Positions 14,301 through 25,952 of a stretch of DNA of 64,000 nt are shown one piece after another. The number at the start of each line of letters is the position of its first letter. Position 1 is the stretch's first letter. The DNA is taken from the NCBI RefSeq assembly GCF_020184175.1, contig NC_065530.1, positions 30,481,260 through 30,545,259 of the forward strand, given 5' to 3'. Under the pieces are notes generated by a model that worked only from the letters and a program-made list of their open reading frames with translations, searched no databases and was not told the DNA's origin. The position numbers were made by a program, and so were the translations under genes. The stretch is from Aphis gossypii (Eukaryota > Arthropoda > Insecta > Hemiptera > Aphididae).

Positions 14301-17300
14301 TCTATTTATATTTTACTAAGAGTTAAGAGGACGCAATACCAGCATTTGTTGTCTCCGTCTTACAAGTGTGTAACAGCAAATGTACACTTGGCAAATCATG
14401 TTTAACTCCATTGGTTTAAAAATTAGGTAGAATCAATCTATTATGAAACTTGATGGTAAGAACATCATTTGTATTTGTATGTTGGTTTTTTATAATAGTC
14501 CAATTTTTAACAAGTTATTCGTGTATAATAGCATGAATTAAAAATGCTCATAACTCATTTAAAAACTGAATAATCTTAAAAAAAATCAACATACAAATAT
14601 AGATAATGTTCTTACCATCAAGTTTCATAATAAGTTGATTTTAATAGGTTGGGAAATAAATTCGTTTAACTATCCTATTGTTAATTAATCAAGTAGTGTG
14701 AAAACACTCGATACATTTTTATATTCCTATAAGTATACTTTTTAATAAAATAAAATATTTTTTATATTCAAACAAGAACTTTCTATTTTTAAAATGATGA
14801 TAAAAATTACACGACTTGACTGAATGTAACAGTGATGTCAGTGTTAATCTGCGGATCTGATTAAAGATTTTTTAATTAGACACAAATAAAAATTAAACTT
14901 GTACTGTTACCAACAACTTACCAATTTTTGATCATTTGGTCAAAAATTCAATTTTGGTTGGGAAATAAATTCGTTTAACTATCCTATAGCTTAGTTGTTA
15001 CTTAACCAAGTTGTGTGGAAACACTCGATACATTTTTATACTCTTATAAGTATATTTTGTAATAAAATAAAATATTTTTTATATTCAAACAAGAACTTTC
15101 TAATTTTAAAATGATGATAAAAATTACACGACTTGACTGAATGTAACAGTGATGTCAGTGTTAATCTGCGGATCTGATTAAAGATTTTTTAATTAGACAC
15201 AAATAAAAATTAAACTTGTACTGTTACCAACAACTTACCAATTTTTGATCATTTGGTCAAAAATTCAATTTTGGTTGGGAAATAAATTCGTTTAACTATC
15301 CTATAGCTTAGTTGTTACTTAACCAAGTTGTGTGGAAACACTCGATACATTTTTATACTCTTATAAGTATATTTTGTAATAAAATAAAATATTTTTTATA
15401 TTCAAACAAGAACTTTCTAATTTTAAAATGATGATAAAAATTACACGACTTGACTGAATGTAACAGTGATGTCAGTGTTAATCTGCGGATCTGATTAAAG
15501 ATTTTTTAATTAGACACAAATAAAAATTAAACTTGTACTGTTACCAACAACTTACCAATTTTTGATCATTTGGTCAAAAATTCAATATTGGTTGGGAAAT
15601 AAATTCGTTTAACTATCCTATAGCTTAGTTGTTACTTAACCAAGTTGTGTGGAAACACTCGATACATTTTTATGATATAAAAGTATCAATATAAATTTAA
15701 GTTTAAAATGAAAAAATAATCATTTAAGATATAATAATTTTAGGTCCGGCTTGCATCATCAATATCTGATGAAGTTGATGATGATCCAACAGGTAATAAA
15801 AGCTTGTGGGATCGTGGTTTACTTAATGGAGCCTCTCAAAAAGCTGATTTCATTGTGAATTTCCATGTTGGAGAAATCTGTACTTCAATACAAGTAAGTA
15901 ATTAAATGCATTAAAATAATTCAACAACAAAATTTAATTATGTTTATTGTCTACTATTTTGTTATATTTGTATTTACTATTTATTTATGTAAATATTAAA
16001 AAAAAAAAATTAAAACTAATTGTCTGAAATGATGTTAATATCTCGCACACGTTAGACTTATGAATTTTAAATGATTAATTTTTATTATGACTGATCAGAC
16101 AAATTTAAAAATAAAAAACTCACTTTTTTAATTTAGTGAACTTTAACCCTTTATCATGGTTTGAAGAAAACAAATCTTTATTTTTTTACATTTTTAAAAT
16201 ATGAGGCGATTTCTCATGACAGTTATATCTTAAGTTCTATTGGACTGATTTTCACGATTTCTTTTTCTAATACAAGTACTCAGTGTGTAGATGAGCCATC
16301 AAAAGAGAAAAGTCAAAAAGTTAATTATTGAAATAGTTATGAGAAGTATAAAGTTTGCCATATTGTTATATACATAAAAATAAAATAAGTCAAGTTGCTA
16401 TACTAACTATAAAAACCATAGTAACAGAATAGCACATTATTGTATCTTATTCCCATAGTAAAAAAAAATTGGTATAACTTTGAAACTTAAGGGTTAGAAA
16501 TTATAAACTTACATACCCATCTTGCGGGGTCCGCAATTTACCATATGTAGATTGCCTACCTGATAATATTCTGCTCACATAATCATAAGAGTTACAAGTG
16601 CAACGCCAAGCTTAATAGCTATAATATAACCAGACTAACTCACTGACTGATTAACGTAGAACCTGAACAATGATAGATCGAGACTTGCAATTGACAGTAT
16701 ATACAAATTTAGTGTGCAATAAAATGGTGCTTGCACAAGTTTTTTGAGATTCAAAATGGTCAATGAAAATGTCCAAGTTTTGAACACTGTCAATACCGTT
16801 AAACCAAATATTAAATAATAAAAACAAAGTTTGTGTCATATTATAGAATTGGTATTTTTAATGGGCAATGAAGTACTGCATGGGGTCAGGCAGTATTTTA
16901 AATTGTGTAGTAAATAGCTAAATAAAGAAATGTTATGGATAGTATACAATTTTCTGTGTTAAGTGATTTATTGATATTTTCTTTGGTACGCTCTACTGAT
17001 GAATTATAGAAACGAACCTTTAAGATTTTAATTTTTTTGGTGGGAAGTTATTTCCTATTACCTTACAAAGGGTATTAATATTATGTATCTTAAATTAATA
17101 ACAATCATTTTACTGATAAATACATTTATAAACTACCTATCATATTATTTTTAATTAGTCACTGTTAATAATAAGTGTGCTATTTTTGTTTTAGAAAGCT
17201 ACATTGATACCTGGTGGTTCTGAATCTCTTGTTTATGCTACGGTGACTGGTACTATTGGTGTTCTCGTACCATTTACTGCACACGAAGAACAAGACTTTT

Positions 17301-17610
17301 TTCAGCATCTTGAAATGCATATGAGATCTGAGAACCCACCACTTTGTGGAAGAGATCATTTATCATATCGATCTTATTATTTCCCTGTAAAAGTAAGTGA
17401 ATTAATTAATTTGTTTCATTAACTTAATTTATTATATTTGGTATAATTGTTTTTCTTTTTTAAATTTAGAATGTTTGTGATGGTGATCTGTGTGAGCAAT
17501 ATAATTCTATCGATATTGCCAAACAGAAAAGCATTGCAGCAGATCTCGACAAAACTCCTGCCGAAGTGTCTAAAAGACTTGAAGATATTAGGACAAGATA
17601 CGCATTTTAA
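5333..17610 (+). CDS. Sf3b3: Splicing factor 3B subunit 3 (SF3b130/SAP130), complete, 17 coding exons
   Basis: Core subunit of the SF3b complex of U2 snRNP, which recognises the intron branch site in the nucleus. Exons: 5333-5558, 5859-6029, 6093-6265, 6802-7056, 7873-8114, 8174-8352, 9151-9306, 10172-10479, 12265-12420, 12485-12754, 12827-13362, 13455-13571, 13706-13871, 13940-14152, 15744-15893, 17195-17392, 17470-17610. All junctions are gt/ag and in phase, giving 1218 residues against 1217 in human. The start MYLYNMTLQRGSGI, the internal MFFFLVQTEQGD and FLFVASEFGN, and the C-terminus KRLEDIRTRYAF align collinearly with human SF3B3 from end to end. By family knowledge it is a three beta-propeller protein of the DDB1/CPSF160 fold: an MMS1-type N-terminal half and a CPSF_A-type C-terminal part, with an acidic linker seen at EEMQEAAGEEEQELAKEM (about residues 815-832). 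The ATG (context taaccATG) matches the family start. No disabling change is seen. Introns hold many repeats, listed separately. Confidence 0.98.
7095..7620. repeat. Two tandem copies of a roughly 350-bp repeat in Sf3b3 coding intron 4
   Basis: A block beginning TAATGCACTATAGGTATCTC occurs at about 7099 and again at about 7449. Both copies continue with TGTGCGAGTA, TTTCCCAC and CGGTCGT, followed by a diverged tail (TTCTTTAT, ACAATAATTAA-like). The copies are about 85-90% alike by eye over the first 70 bp and weaker beyond. It lies entirely within the intron between exons 7056 and 7873. The family is not recognised. Confidence 0.65.
7657..7800. mobile_element. 144-bp MITE with 12-bp TIRs and TTA target duplication
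   Basis: The terminal inverted repeats are perfect: GAGCATGACCAG at 7657-7668 and its reverse complement CTGGTCATGCTC at 7789-7800. The element is flanked by TTA on both sides (7654-7656 and 7801-7803). A 3-bp TTA duplication is the signature of PIF/Harbinger-type insertions, so this is probably a non-autonomous Harbinger-like MITE. It carries no coding capacity. Its right end is 72 bp upstream of Sf3b3 coding exon 5, and a frame running through the element into that exon is fortuitous. Confidence 0.6.
8440..9115. repeat. Tandem ~317-bp satellite, about two copies, Sf3b3 coding intron 6
   Basis: The landmark GGGAAATAAATTCG occurs at 8494 and 8810, a spacing of 316 bp. The following segments (CTTAGTTGTTA, GGAAACACTCGATACATTTT, ACACGACTTGACTGAATG and ATCTGCGGATCTGATT) repeat in the same order with few differences. 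A partial diverged unit (ACAAACAACTTAC) trails near 9070. Each unit contains a hairpin in which CCAATTTTTGA pairs with TCAAAAATT and ATTGG. The same family recurs at 14645-15675. It accounts for nearly all of the intron between 8353 and 9150. Confidence 0.85.
10805..11060. repeat. Pair of ~57-bp direct repeats, Sf3b3 coding intron 8
   Basis: ATGTCGCCTTCTAAAAGCCG followed by ATATATGCTCATTGAAGTGA and ACCATGTTT at about 10810-10859 recurs with three or four substitutions at about 11007-11055, roughly 196 bp apart. The DNA between them is AT-rich and not obviously repeated. This could be two units of a longer degenerate repeat or the ends of a small element; no target duplication was identified. 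Confidence 0.6.
11345..12040 (+). mobile_element. Decayed Jockey-type non-LTR (LINE) reverse transcriptase fragment
   Basis: Conceptual translation gives PYIYTADL, then LATFADDTALIS (the FADD form of the reverse-transcriptase YxDD box, codons at 11400-11411), then INENKSTHITFTPRP and FPPVYINNQIIPM. These appear in the same order as in insect Jockey/CR1-like ORF2 proteins downstream of the catalytic centre. Remnants of the thumb and C-terminal region follow (SSLMLPW, VSNLTLHQDLNIS). Several frameshifts and stops make it non-functional. Only the part from the FADD box to the C-terminus is present, as expected for a 5'-truncated insertion. It lies in Sf3b3 intron 8 in the same orientation as the gene. 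Confidence 0.85.
14431..14640. mobile_element. Foldback element with ~60-bp inverted arms, Sf3b3 coding intron 14
   Basis: The left arm at about 14431-14493 (AATCAATCTATTATGAAACT followed by TGATGGTAAGAACATC) is the near-perfect reverse complement of the right arm at about 14578-14640 (…GTTCTTACCATCAAGTTTCA…TTGATT). The roughly 85-bp loop is AT-rich. The preceding block at 14320-14400 (GAGGACGCAATACCAGC … GTCTCCGTCTTAC) resembles a sequence I associate with dispersed aphid repeats and may be part of the same element. The right arm abuts the 317-bp satellite directly. No coding sequence is present. Confidence 0.7.
14645..15675. repeat. Tandem ~317-bp satellite, over three copies, Sf3b3 coding intron 14
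   Basis: GGGAAATAAATTCG occurs at 14651, 14960, 15277 and 15594, giving spacings of 309, 317 and 317 bp. The last three units are almost identical to each other; the first is shorter and lacks the CTATAGC part. The array stops abruptly after GATACATTTTTAT at about 15673, part-way into a unit. The monomer is the same as the one in coding intron 6 at 8440-9115. The array ends 70 bp before the acceptor of exon 15744-15893. Confidence 0.9.
15894..17194. other. Sf3b3 coding intron 15, no nested feature recognised
   Basis: AT-rich intron DNA of 1.3 kb with clear donor (gtaagt) and acceptor (ttttag). I see no transposon protein, tandem repeat or convincing nested reading frame. A 62-codon minus-strand frame at 16651-16839 has no supporting features. 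Confidence 0.6.
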
Positions 17611-17645
17611 ATTATTACCTACCTTAATTTTTTGTAATTATATTT

Positions 17646-17651
17646 ATTAAA
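17646..17651 (+). terminator. Sf3b3: Probable Sf3b3 polyadenylation signal (ATTAAA)
   Basis: ATTAAA, the most common variant of AATAAA, lies 36 nt after the Sf3b3 stop codon. No canonical AATAAA was found in the next 250 nt. A short 3' UTR is inferred; transcript ends would settle it. Confidence 0.45.
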
Positions 17652-17659
17652 AAAAAATT

Positions 17660-18360
17660 TATATGTAATTAGCTATATTTTTATCTAATAAGTTATTCAG
17701 GTCAAAATAACAAAATGTCTAACTTTGTACAAAGAAGTTCCTGGTCAAAGCACTGTGTCATGTTGAATGTTTTTTATGTGTAATAGTGTATAGTATAATA
17801 TCTAATTATAAGACCATGGTATTGTTGTAGCATCATAGCATCATGTATTATAATAATTTCACCAAATAGTGTTTTAATTAACAAAATTTGACCAAATCAT
17901 TTTTCTTTGTTTTTTTTTTAACCTTATCTACATTTTATTTTCTGAGGTCAAATATGACACAACAAAGTTTTATTTAGTGGACGCATAAGCTTTTCTAGAT
18001 TTCATGAATTTTTTTCAATCACAAATATTATATTGTGATCTAAAATCTAAACACGTTATAACATGTAAATCATCATTCAATATAATGTTGTCGTCCTTTG
18101 TGTACTAGTCTTGTATATTCGCGATTAATAATTAAAGTTAACCATTATTAGTCACGTTCGGTAATGAGTGTAGAAAAAGAACGTGGGATTAAAAAGACTG
18201 TCAGATGTTGGTCTTAAAAAAGCGGAGGGGTGGTTTAAGGGTAGGTACTTAAAGCGGGCGCTAATACACGTAGGTTTTTAGGTAATTATCTTCTAATGGA
18301 GAATCGATTTGAATTTGGTTCGGTAACGAGTAGAATGCAATAGAATAGGTACTTAATGTA
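17660..18360. other. Intergenic DNA downstream of Sf3b3
   Basis: AT-rich with no supported gene or repeat; base composition begins to rise in GC from about 18130. Confidence 0.5.
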
Positions 18361-18369
18361 ATTATTTTA

Positions 18370-18670
18370 TTTTAAACGTGGGAGACACCCAAAGTCGACG
18401 ACCGCGTTTGGTCCCAGCGGGTTTATACATCTACGAAGCGGCGCGGCGCGGCGCCCACGCGCTTTCTTCATCGACCGCCATCGCGTGCTCGTCCCGTTCC
18501 CATGGCGATCCTCTGGGCTCGTCGTCGAAAGAGGATGCCTTTAATAAAGGCCCTTTTATGTTATTGTATACGTAACATCGTAAGTATGTGTTGATACGCG
18601 TGATCGGGCCAGAAGGATTGATCAATCGATCTCCGTTCTCGCGGTGAATGTGCTCGCGTAGTGGTTAAAT
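18370..18670. promoter_or_regulatory. CpG-rich islet, possible promoter or 5' exon of an unseen gene
   Basis: This stretch is far richer in G+C and CpG than the flanking DNA, including the repeated GCGGC run near 18436-18452. Open frames here (plus 18378-18575 and minus 18431-18625) start at non-ATG codons or show no recognisable protein, and are what GC-rich DNA produces by chance. A donor-like ATC|GTAAGTATG occurs at about 18580 on the plus strand. In insects such islets often mark promoters, but no gene body is visible, so the role is a guess. Confidence 0.25.
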
Positions 18671-18679
18671 CGCGTTTGT

Positions 18680-20400
18680 TTCATGATATACATAATCTAC
18701 ATTTAGTAGATACTCTTACGTGTGATACATACATATTTTTAATTTATCTAGGTCATAGATAATAATTTATACATCGAGGGTGCAGTGAGAGCGAGTCCAA
18801 TCGTCGTGTTTTATAATAACACTCCTTGCCTAACAGAACTCAGTCTCTATAAATTCAATTTTAAGTCTATAGATTAATAATTATGGATACTGTGTATAGA
18901 CGTATAGTAATACATTTATATATTTATCACTTTTGATTGCGTATAGATACATGCGTGTGATTATAGCAATAAAATGTGCCTCATCTGCTAAACGCGTTAT
19001 ATTCACTCAAGTTAATAACACCTACCAGAATCTTAACTGTGTTGAGATAGCGTTTTAAAGGCCCGAGTTTAATGTGAGATTATAACGAAATAAAAAATAA
19101 CATTCAATGTATTTTATGAGTTTTACCTCATAAAATTATGAGTCTTAACTCTTAAGTTATTGCTGTTTTTTGTGCCTATATATACATAAATACATGTACA
19201 TAATTTTATAAAATATAACTATAACATACAATATTTGTCAAATCTTGATGTATTTCTCCTATTATACCAGCTGTTAGAATTGAATGTACGTAAATTAATG
19301 TTAACTGTTTTTATAGGACTATAAACATCTAAGCCTACGTAAAGTTTTACCTACCTACTATTATACATGTTTCGTGTTTGTGTAGGAATGGATTAAGAAA
19401 TTTGATTTGAGAAGGCTAATATTTTGTTTTACAATTATAATTTTATAAAACATTTTAATAGATTCGTTACAGATAAGATTTGATAATTTTATTTCTACTA
19501 AAATATTTTCGACTAAGAAATATTAATTATTTATTATTTGATCGAAATATATAATATTATATAACATTTCCAAAGGAGGGACTGATGGGGAGGAGTTTAA
19601 CCCCTCATCAGTCTACCTTCCCTGCAGGATCAGTGTTGACCGCGCGATTAATTCATCGCAATATACTACATATAGTTCAAAATATTCAACTGTATAGGTA
19701 CCTACTCCACCGAGTGTAAGGGGCTATTTAAATGTGGTCATTAATGAATAAATGAGTAATGACTAATGAAATGGTTGGTTTTACCTAAAACAAGAAAATT
19801 ATGAACATGGATAACATGGAATACGGCGCGACAGTCGTGTTATATAGCAGCAGTACCTACCCTTTAAACCGATCTTAAACTAGTATAAATAGTGCAATCA
19901 TTATTCACGTTTATGTGCAGACCCAAATGTAGGTTTATAAGCGTGACTTTATATTGAAATACCAGAGGAAGAAGTGATGTGTCATTTTACAACGCTTTTC
20001 GATTTAGATTCGACACCGACTATAACTATTATATGCCAGAAGACAGGAGTGCCGGACCACATCATAAATACAATGATATAGTTGATACCAAGAAGAATCA
20101 AAATGCGATTATAGACCTAGGTACGTATTATATAATTTGATATGTATTTTTTTTATGAACGTATACCAAACAGAATAAAATTCATAGTAATAATGTAGAG
20201 TACATTTTGATTTTATGACGAGAGCCGAATCTGACAATGCTAGAAAAGCTGTAATAGTTCCTGATCCTAATCGGCCAAACTTATACTTACTACAGGCTAC
20301 AACAAGTACAACATAAATAAGGTATGTACTGCGATTGTAAGGTGACAATATAATACTAATCAGAATTATCAAGAACATGGATTATATATTATACGATGAT
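18680..20400. other. Intergenic, no gene seen
   Basis: AT-rich DNA. The only structure noted is a hairpin at 19580-19613, where GACTGATG pairs with CATCAGTC around a GGGG/CCCC-bearing inner part. No splice-supported frames are present. Confidence 0.5.
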
Positions 20401-20819
20401 GGTCATTGGCCGTTGTACGTCTATCACAGGCGTGCCATACCTATAGCTCATTTCAGACGGACTAATGCGAAGTTATACGTTTTGTTGCTGCAACAGCAGC
20501 TCATAGACGCTGAGCATACAGGGTGATTCCATAGACCCTATAAATTAATTTATAAAGTTTTACACTCCCTTAATATTATACAAATTTAAGTACATACCTA
20601 CCAACCTATATATCTATTATCTGTATTCTGTAGGTATCCAACAATATTACTTATGATTAGAGGACATCCACATGGGCACGCGTATCGTGTAGGTATATCG
20701 TAAATCATATGGCACATTTTTTTTCCGTAATAATATCGAGTAATTACTCAGCATTTCGGCCATTTTTAAAATTTGAGCGCATTGGCGTGAGATTATTATC
20801 CCTATAGGGCGTTTCTGCA

Positions 20820-21360
20820 GAGGCATTATTGAGACATTATTTATACAGAGGTATTGATGTTATAAAAGTAACAGCAATAACATTACTTGTTGGACTGTGC
20901 AGAGGCAACACACGCGCGGACGAGGTGGCGGCGTCTCTCGACCGTATTTTTTCACTAAAATATATTCCAAGAAATCAGAATTTGAATCACTGTGCAGCAC
21001 TCTTATTAAAAGACAAAAAGGGCGAACGCGTGCTTGATGAATATCACTCTGTACATGTTATTAAATTCAAGGACCCGGTCGGATAAACCCACGCTCGCGA
21101 TATTTCGCCGTATAGTTGTCGGTCCCGCGGGAATAGATCTCTGCAGGCGACAAAAATTATTATTGTTAAATTTCTTCCCCGGAAACGGGTATCACGCTCG
21201 AGACGGTTTTTACGTAGATCGCGTCGATTTTCGAATTGAAATATTTTATTTGCATCCGCTCGACTTGCCGCTATTATACGGTGACGCGTATACGCGGAAA
21301 AGACGGGCCGACGAGTTCCAAGTCCCCCGTGTGCAGTATATTATAGTTGTGTAGTGATGA
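20820..21360. other. GC-richer block with two overlapping open frames, unassigned
   Basis: Plus-strand frames at 20829-21086 and 21034-21354 overlap in different frames. Neither resembles a protein family I know. The DNA is locally CpG-rich (CGCGCGGACG, CCCGCGGGAATAG, GACGCGTATACGCGG). It could be a diverged exon, a promoter islet or an old insertion. I see no flanking repeats or target duplications. Confidence 0.25.
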
Positions 21361-21664
21361 TACCATCACACAGATGTCACAAAAAAATGAATACAAAAAT
21401 ATGAACAGAATTCGTTTGCTTTTGACAATATTCGTATATCATGGCTTGGAAAAACGTATTTTTCACTCGTATATAATAGTATATATAGACATCATTTAAT
21501 ATTCATACTATTTACGCGTTTCATAGCGCCCGTCACAGACAAATCCAAAATCATTGACGCTCAATTATAATATATATTGTCAATAATCCAATATATTATT
21601 TTATATACCTATCTATATGTATAGATTATACGTATAGCATTTATCATACTTATAATATACATAC

Positions 21665-21686
21665 ATATATATATATATATATATAT
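21665..21686. repeat. (AT)n microsatellite
   Basis: Eleven AT dinucleotides without interruption. Confidence 0.9.
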
Positions 21687-21699
21687 GGGCTATGACCCA

Positions 21700-24600
21700 T
21701 ACTTTTGTTATTTAATGGTAAATATTATTACTGTGATCGAGTCTTCATTTAATATTGTAATTTTTATTTATACGCGAGCAATACACTTTTATTATATAAT
21801 ACACGGAATTAATGTGTTATTAATGTAATGAAGGTATTCCACTTGGAGTAGTTATCCCTATTGATTTTTATTCAAACTAAAACGTAAAATTATATTTTTT
21901 ATTTTTATTATTCGTTTATGAAATATGATGTGTATATTACAGCGTATTACTCTTGATTGACATCGAACTTAATTTCAACAACAGTTTAAAACGTAGATAG
22001 GTACCTCATAAGTATATATTATATTATTTTCTGTACACTATATAATAATATATAGGTAGGTACGTATTATATGTATTTTAATCAATGCTCAAATGCTTTG
22101 AATGATGACTGCGGGACGTCGATATGCGATCATATTAGTATAGAATATCATATCATAATAGTTATTGTAGGTGAATAATATTGTTTTCACAACGGATTTA
22201 TGGCATATATATATAAACATGGTTTTATTCAAAACCATAATATAATTAATAATAATGTGCTTATGTCTAAACACATCTTATTTTTATAGAATCATATTAG
22301 ATGTTATAAGAGCTTTATAATATGTGCATTTCCTCGGGTAAAATCTACTGTATAGTATGGTATGTATATTACTAGGACATTTTACAGAGTACATATAATA
22401 TCGCATAAATTTAGCATGGTATAATTTAAAAAGGCAGTTCTTTCCGGTAATTCTATAGTTGTACTAAAAACTGAAATGAAGGGGCAATTCAAATTATTAT
22501 GAATAAAATATAATGAACAGCGATTTCTATTTAAACGCATTTCCGAGAACAAAATTACCTAGAAATATTTTTTACACTACATTTACTATTGGTAAACATT
22601 AAATTATTCTTCTCGTTGTCACGAACAGAACACTACATTTTAAATTGATATCCGTAGTTTTTTCGTTGCTACGTCTTGGTTTTATTATAACATTTATAGA
22701 ATGAAAAAGTTAATTCAAAACAGAGCAATACTTTTTGTTGGATTGCGCAGGCCGTACTTGACCTCGACACGGACGCATCATCAATAACTAGTCAACGTCG
22801 AGGAGTCACCTCAAGAACGTCAAAATTACATTTTTTTTTTGTTCTTATTCCGATTGACGTTTATAGTAAAATATAAATACTAAAATTATTAGTGGTGTCT
22901 GTCATGTCACATCGGTTGTCGCATTATAAAGGCTAACCTTTTAATGGCAAGTAATAATTTTCTCGAATTGTTCAAACGATTTTGGAAACATTTTTTTAGA
23001 TAATTTTTAATCATTATCTACTAAACAACATTTTTAAAAACGATTTAATTTTTATAGTTTTTTTATAAATAATGTTTTTATTTTGTTGATCGAATAACTT
23101 ACATTTTTAATTAAACGTTCCGAATAATATTTTTCTAAGAATTTCAATGTAGGTATAGGTTATAATTATTGAATTTCACACGAATTTTGAGTTAACTATT
23201 TATACCTAAGTATTTCAAGTTTAGACGAGAGGGACGTGAAATAGCGTAGGACTATTCCATAAAATGTTGATTATATTATGAAATTAAATGTCTAACTGTT
23301 TTTCAATAAAAATAAAAACATAAAATAGAGGTATCTTTTCGAGAATATGAGTGTTTTTCCTTTAATGTTTAAGAGTTATTTTATAAAAAAAAATGTATAA
23401 AATATATTAAATCGTATTTTAAAACTTATTAAATATGTGTTTTGCAGAACAGAATAAATCACAAACGTAATATTACCCATAAGCTATTATTGTAGAAAAG
23501 TATATACAATAAAAATAGTATAATATAGTACAATAAACTAATATTGAAAAATATAAGTATATAATTTACTCTTAAACTTAATACTAAAAACATCAAACCT
23601 GCAGTAAATTGTATATTTATCTTATTCAATAATTCTAATATATATAATTAAAAAAAGGATTTAGGTACTGTGTTCTAGATAAATAATTAATAAATATTGA
23701 AATGTAATCATTTTCACCAGGAATCAAGATCAATCGTTTTGTATACCACTTAATACTTCTTCGTCGAGTATTCCTTGTAAGTTATAAATTATAATAATAC
23801 ATAGTTTACCTACTTGTTATCAATTCGGGTGCACTCATAACGAGGTGTTTGGAATTCCGAATTAGACAGAAGTTAAAATTAGTTAGTTTTTACTATTTTA
23901 TTTTTATTAATTGTTATCATAATAATTTACGATATTGCTTCGGCTGGCTTGACCGAAGAAAATAATATTTAGGTATACATGTATGATGTAATTGCTAAAT
24001 ATGGAGTAGGTACCTCTACTTATTGATTAGATTAGGAAAATTGAGAAAAGGCTAAAAAATATAGTATGTAAAATGAATACATAAGAAATTTACATATTAA
24101 TCAATTAATGTAACTGATTTCCGAGAAATTATGATTATTACGCCGAAAAGATGTTAGCTTATGACATCCACCTACCTCCCCCACAATGATATATACCATC
24201 TATCTCTATATATAATCAGTTTATAGGTCATAGGTACTGCTAATGTTCACGAATTTTTATCAGCCGGTAAAAGGTCGAGGAAAAAAGAAAAAGTTTCGAA
24301 TTATACAAAACTGCTGGCATCGTTTTACTTTTTGATATTATTCATTGTTCATTATTCATTAATCATTAATATGTATTATTATTTTGTAAATTTTATATTT
24401 TGGGCAGACACTGAAAAACCATTTCATACATTAATTGTTTAGTGTTAAAGTAGTGGCGCTAAATCGAAAGACTTCAAATTTGTATACAATAATATAGACG
24501 ATATATTACTATGTAATTTACTTATACTATGCCAATCGAGGTATTAATTATCCACATTTTTTTGTTTTGCTTTATAGAAGGAATTTTATTTTTTAAAGAG

Positions 24601-25860
24601 TTTCAAGTCTCAAGATTCAACAAATAATTTTGACACACATTGTTGCATTTTAAATATTTATATAATATACATTTATACCTATATAGATACGAGGTACCTA
24701 CCTATATTGTCTGTTCTGTGTTCGTATTAAAAAAAATTAATTTAATATTTTGTCGTATATTTAAGGTTTTGTTATATAAATATATATTTATTTATTATAT
24801 TTTTATAAGACATATTTTACTATTTAATATTTAAATAATTTACAGTTTTTTTTTTTTGACAGATTGACGGTCATAAATCATAATTCGACTTTTATTACAA
24901 ACTATTTTTAGGCTGTTATGTTTTCATCAATAGCGATGTTGTCGATGAATAAAAACTATTTTGTTCTAGGTACCATTGAACTATTAAATTTATCATAATT
25001 TATTATCTTTAGAACGTGCAGAACACTAAGTAGGTAATAACATATTAATTAATTAATTAATATTTACAACAGTTTTATAAAATGAAAAACTACTCCAAAT
25101 AATATGATATAATACTGAATATAGTTAATAAAAAATGCATTTTATTATTATTTATTAATGTTTTATTTTTTTAATATTTTAAAATATATTAATATAGCGT
25201 AGTTTTGTACATTATAATTTCATAAAGTGCATATTTTTACATATTTTATCAAATTTTAATAGTTTTTAAGTGCATATTAATTCCGTGCATAGCCGCGAAT
25301 CATATATACCACTACGCAGATTGCATGCAAGGACCACCGTACATATATTAAACGAAGAATCAGTTTAGTTTTTATTTTTTTAATTAATCCGAACCTCATC
25401 TTAAAATCATACCGACTTTGCTAGAGAATAAAAATGAAATAAAAGTGTCAACAATTTTTATTTTACATTAATTGTGTATTCCACATTAAAATATTTTATA
25501 ACAATAATAAATACAGAGCGTTGCATTATTATACGTTTTCTTTTTGAAAATTATTACTACTTAGATAATTTTATATATTATAGGTACCAAGTTACCTATT
25601 TATATAAATCTCGGTGGATGTAGTATTCGTTTTTTGTTTCTATGTGTACCTAATAGTAATCTTACCTCTATATATCGTATCCGGTTTTAAATTTTTAGTT
25701 TTAAATGTTTTCATCATCAATAAGCAAACACATTGTCATTGCGAAACATTTCGACTTCATCCGATGTACTCGATTATTATTGACAAAGGTGGTCGTATGA
25801 TATTTATATAATGCATATTATATCTATTACAGGTTATAAAATGATTTGGTTTCTAACACT
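21700..25860. other. Long AT-rich intergenic stretch, no gene seen
   Basis: Both strands show only short frames with biased AT-rich codons. There is no recognisable protein motif, RNA gene or clear transposon terminus. A few GC-richer patches (near 22740-22810) are too short to interpret. Confidence 0.5.
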
Positions 25861-25870
25861 CCCCTCAAGT

Positions 25871-25952
25871 GACGAGGTGGCCGAGTGGTTAAGGCGTTGG
25901 ACTGCTAATCCAATGTGCTCTGCACGCGTGGGTTCGAATCCCATCCTCGTCG
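25871..25952 (+). tRNA. tRNA-Ser (anticodon GCT)
   Basis: An 82-nt class II tRNA. The acceptor stem GACGAGG pairs perfectly with CCTCGTC (25945-25951), with discriminator G at 25952. The anticodon stem TTGGA/TCCAA encloses loop CTGCTAA with anticodon GCT at 25904-25906, so it reads AGC and AGT serine codons. The T-arm GTGGGTTCGAATCCCAT and a long variable arm are present, as expected for serine. The internal promoter boxes A (GTGGCCGAGTGG) and B (GGTTCGAATCC) are intact, so transcription by RNA polymerase III is expected. A TTTT run about 20 nt downstream may terminate it. A second copy is at 50830-50911. Confidence 0.97.

Noticed and set aside
16651..16839. Minus-strand frame inside Sf3b3 intron 15
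   Set aside because: Short, no motif, no nested-gene signals.
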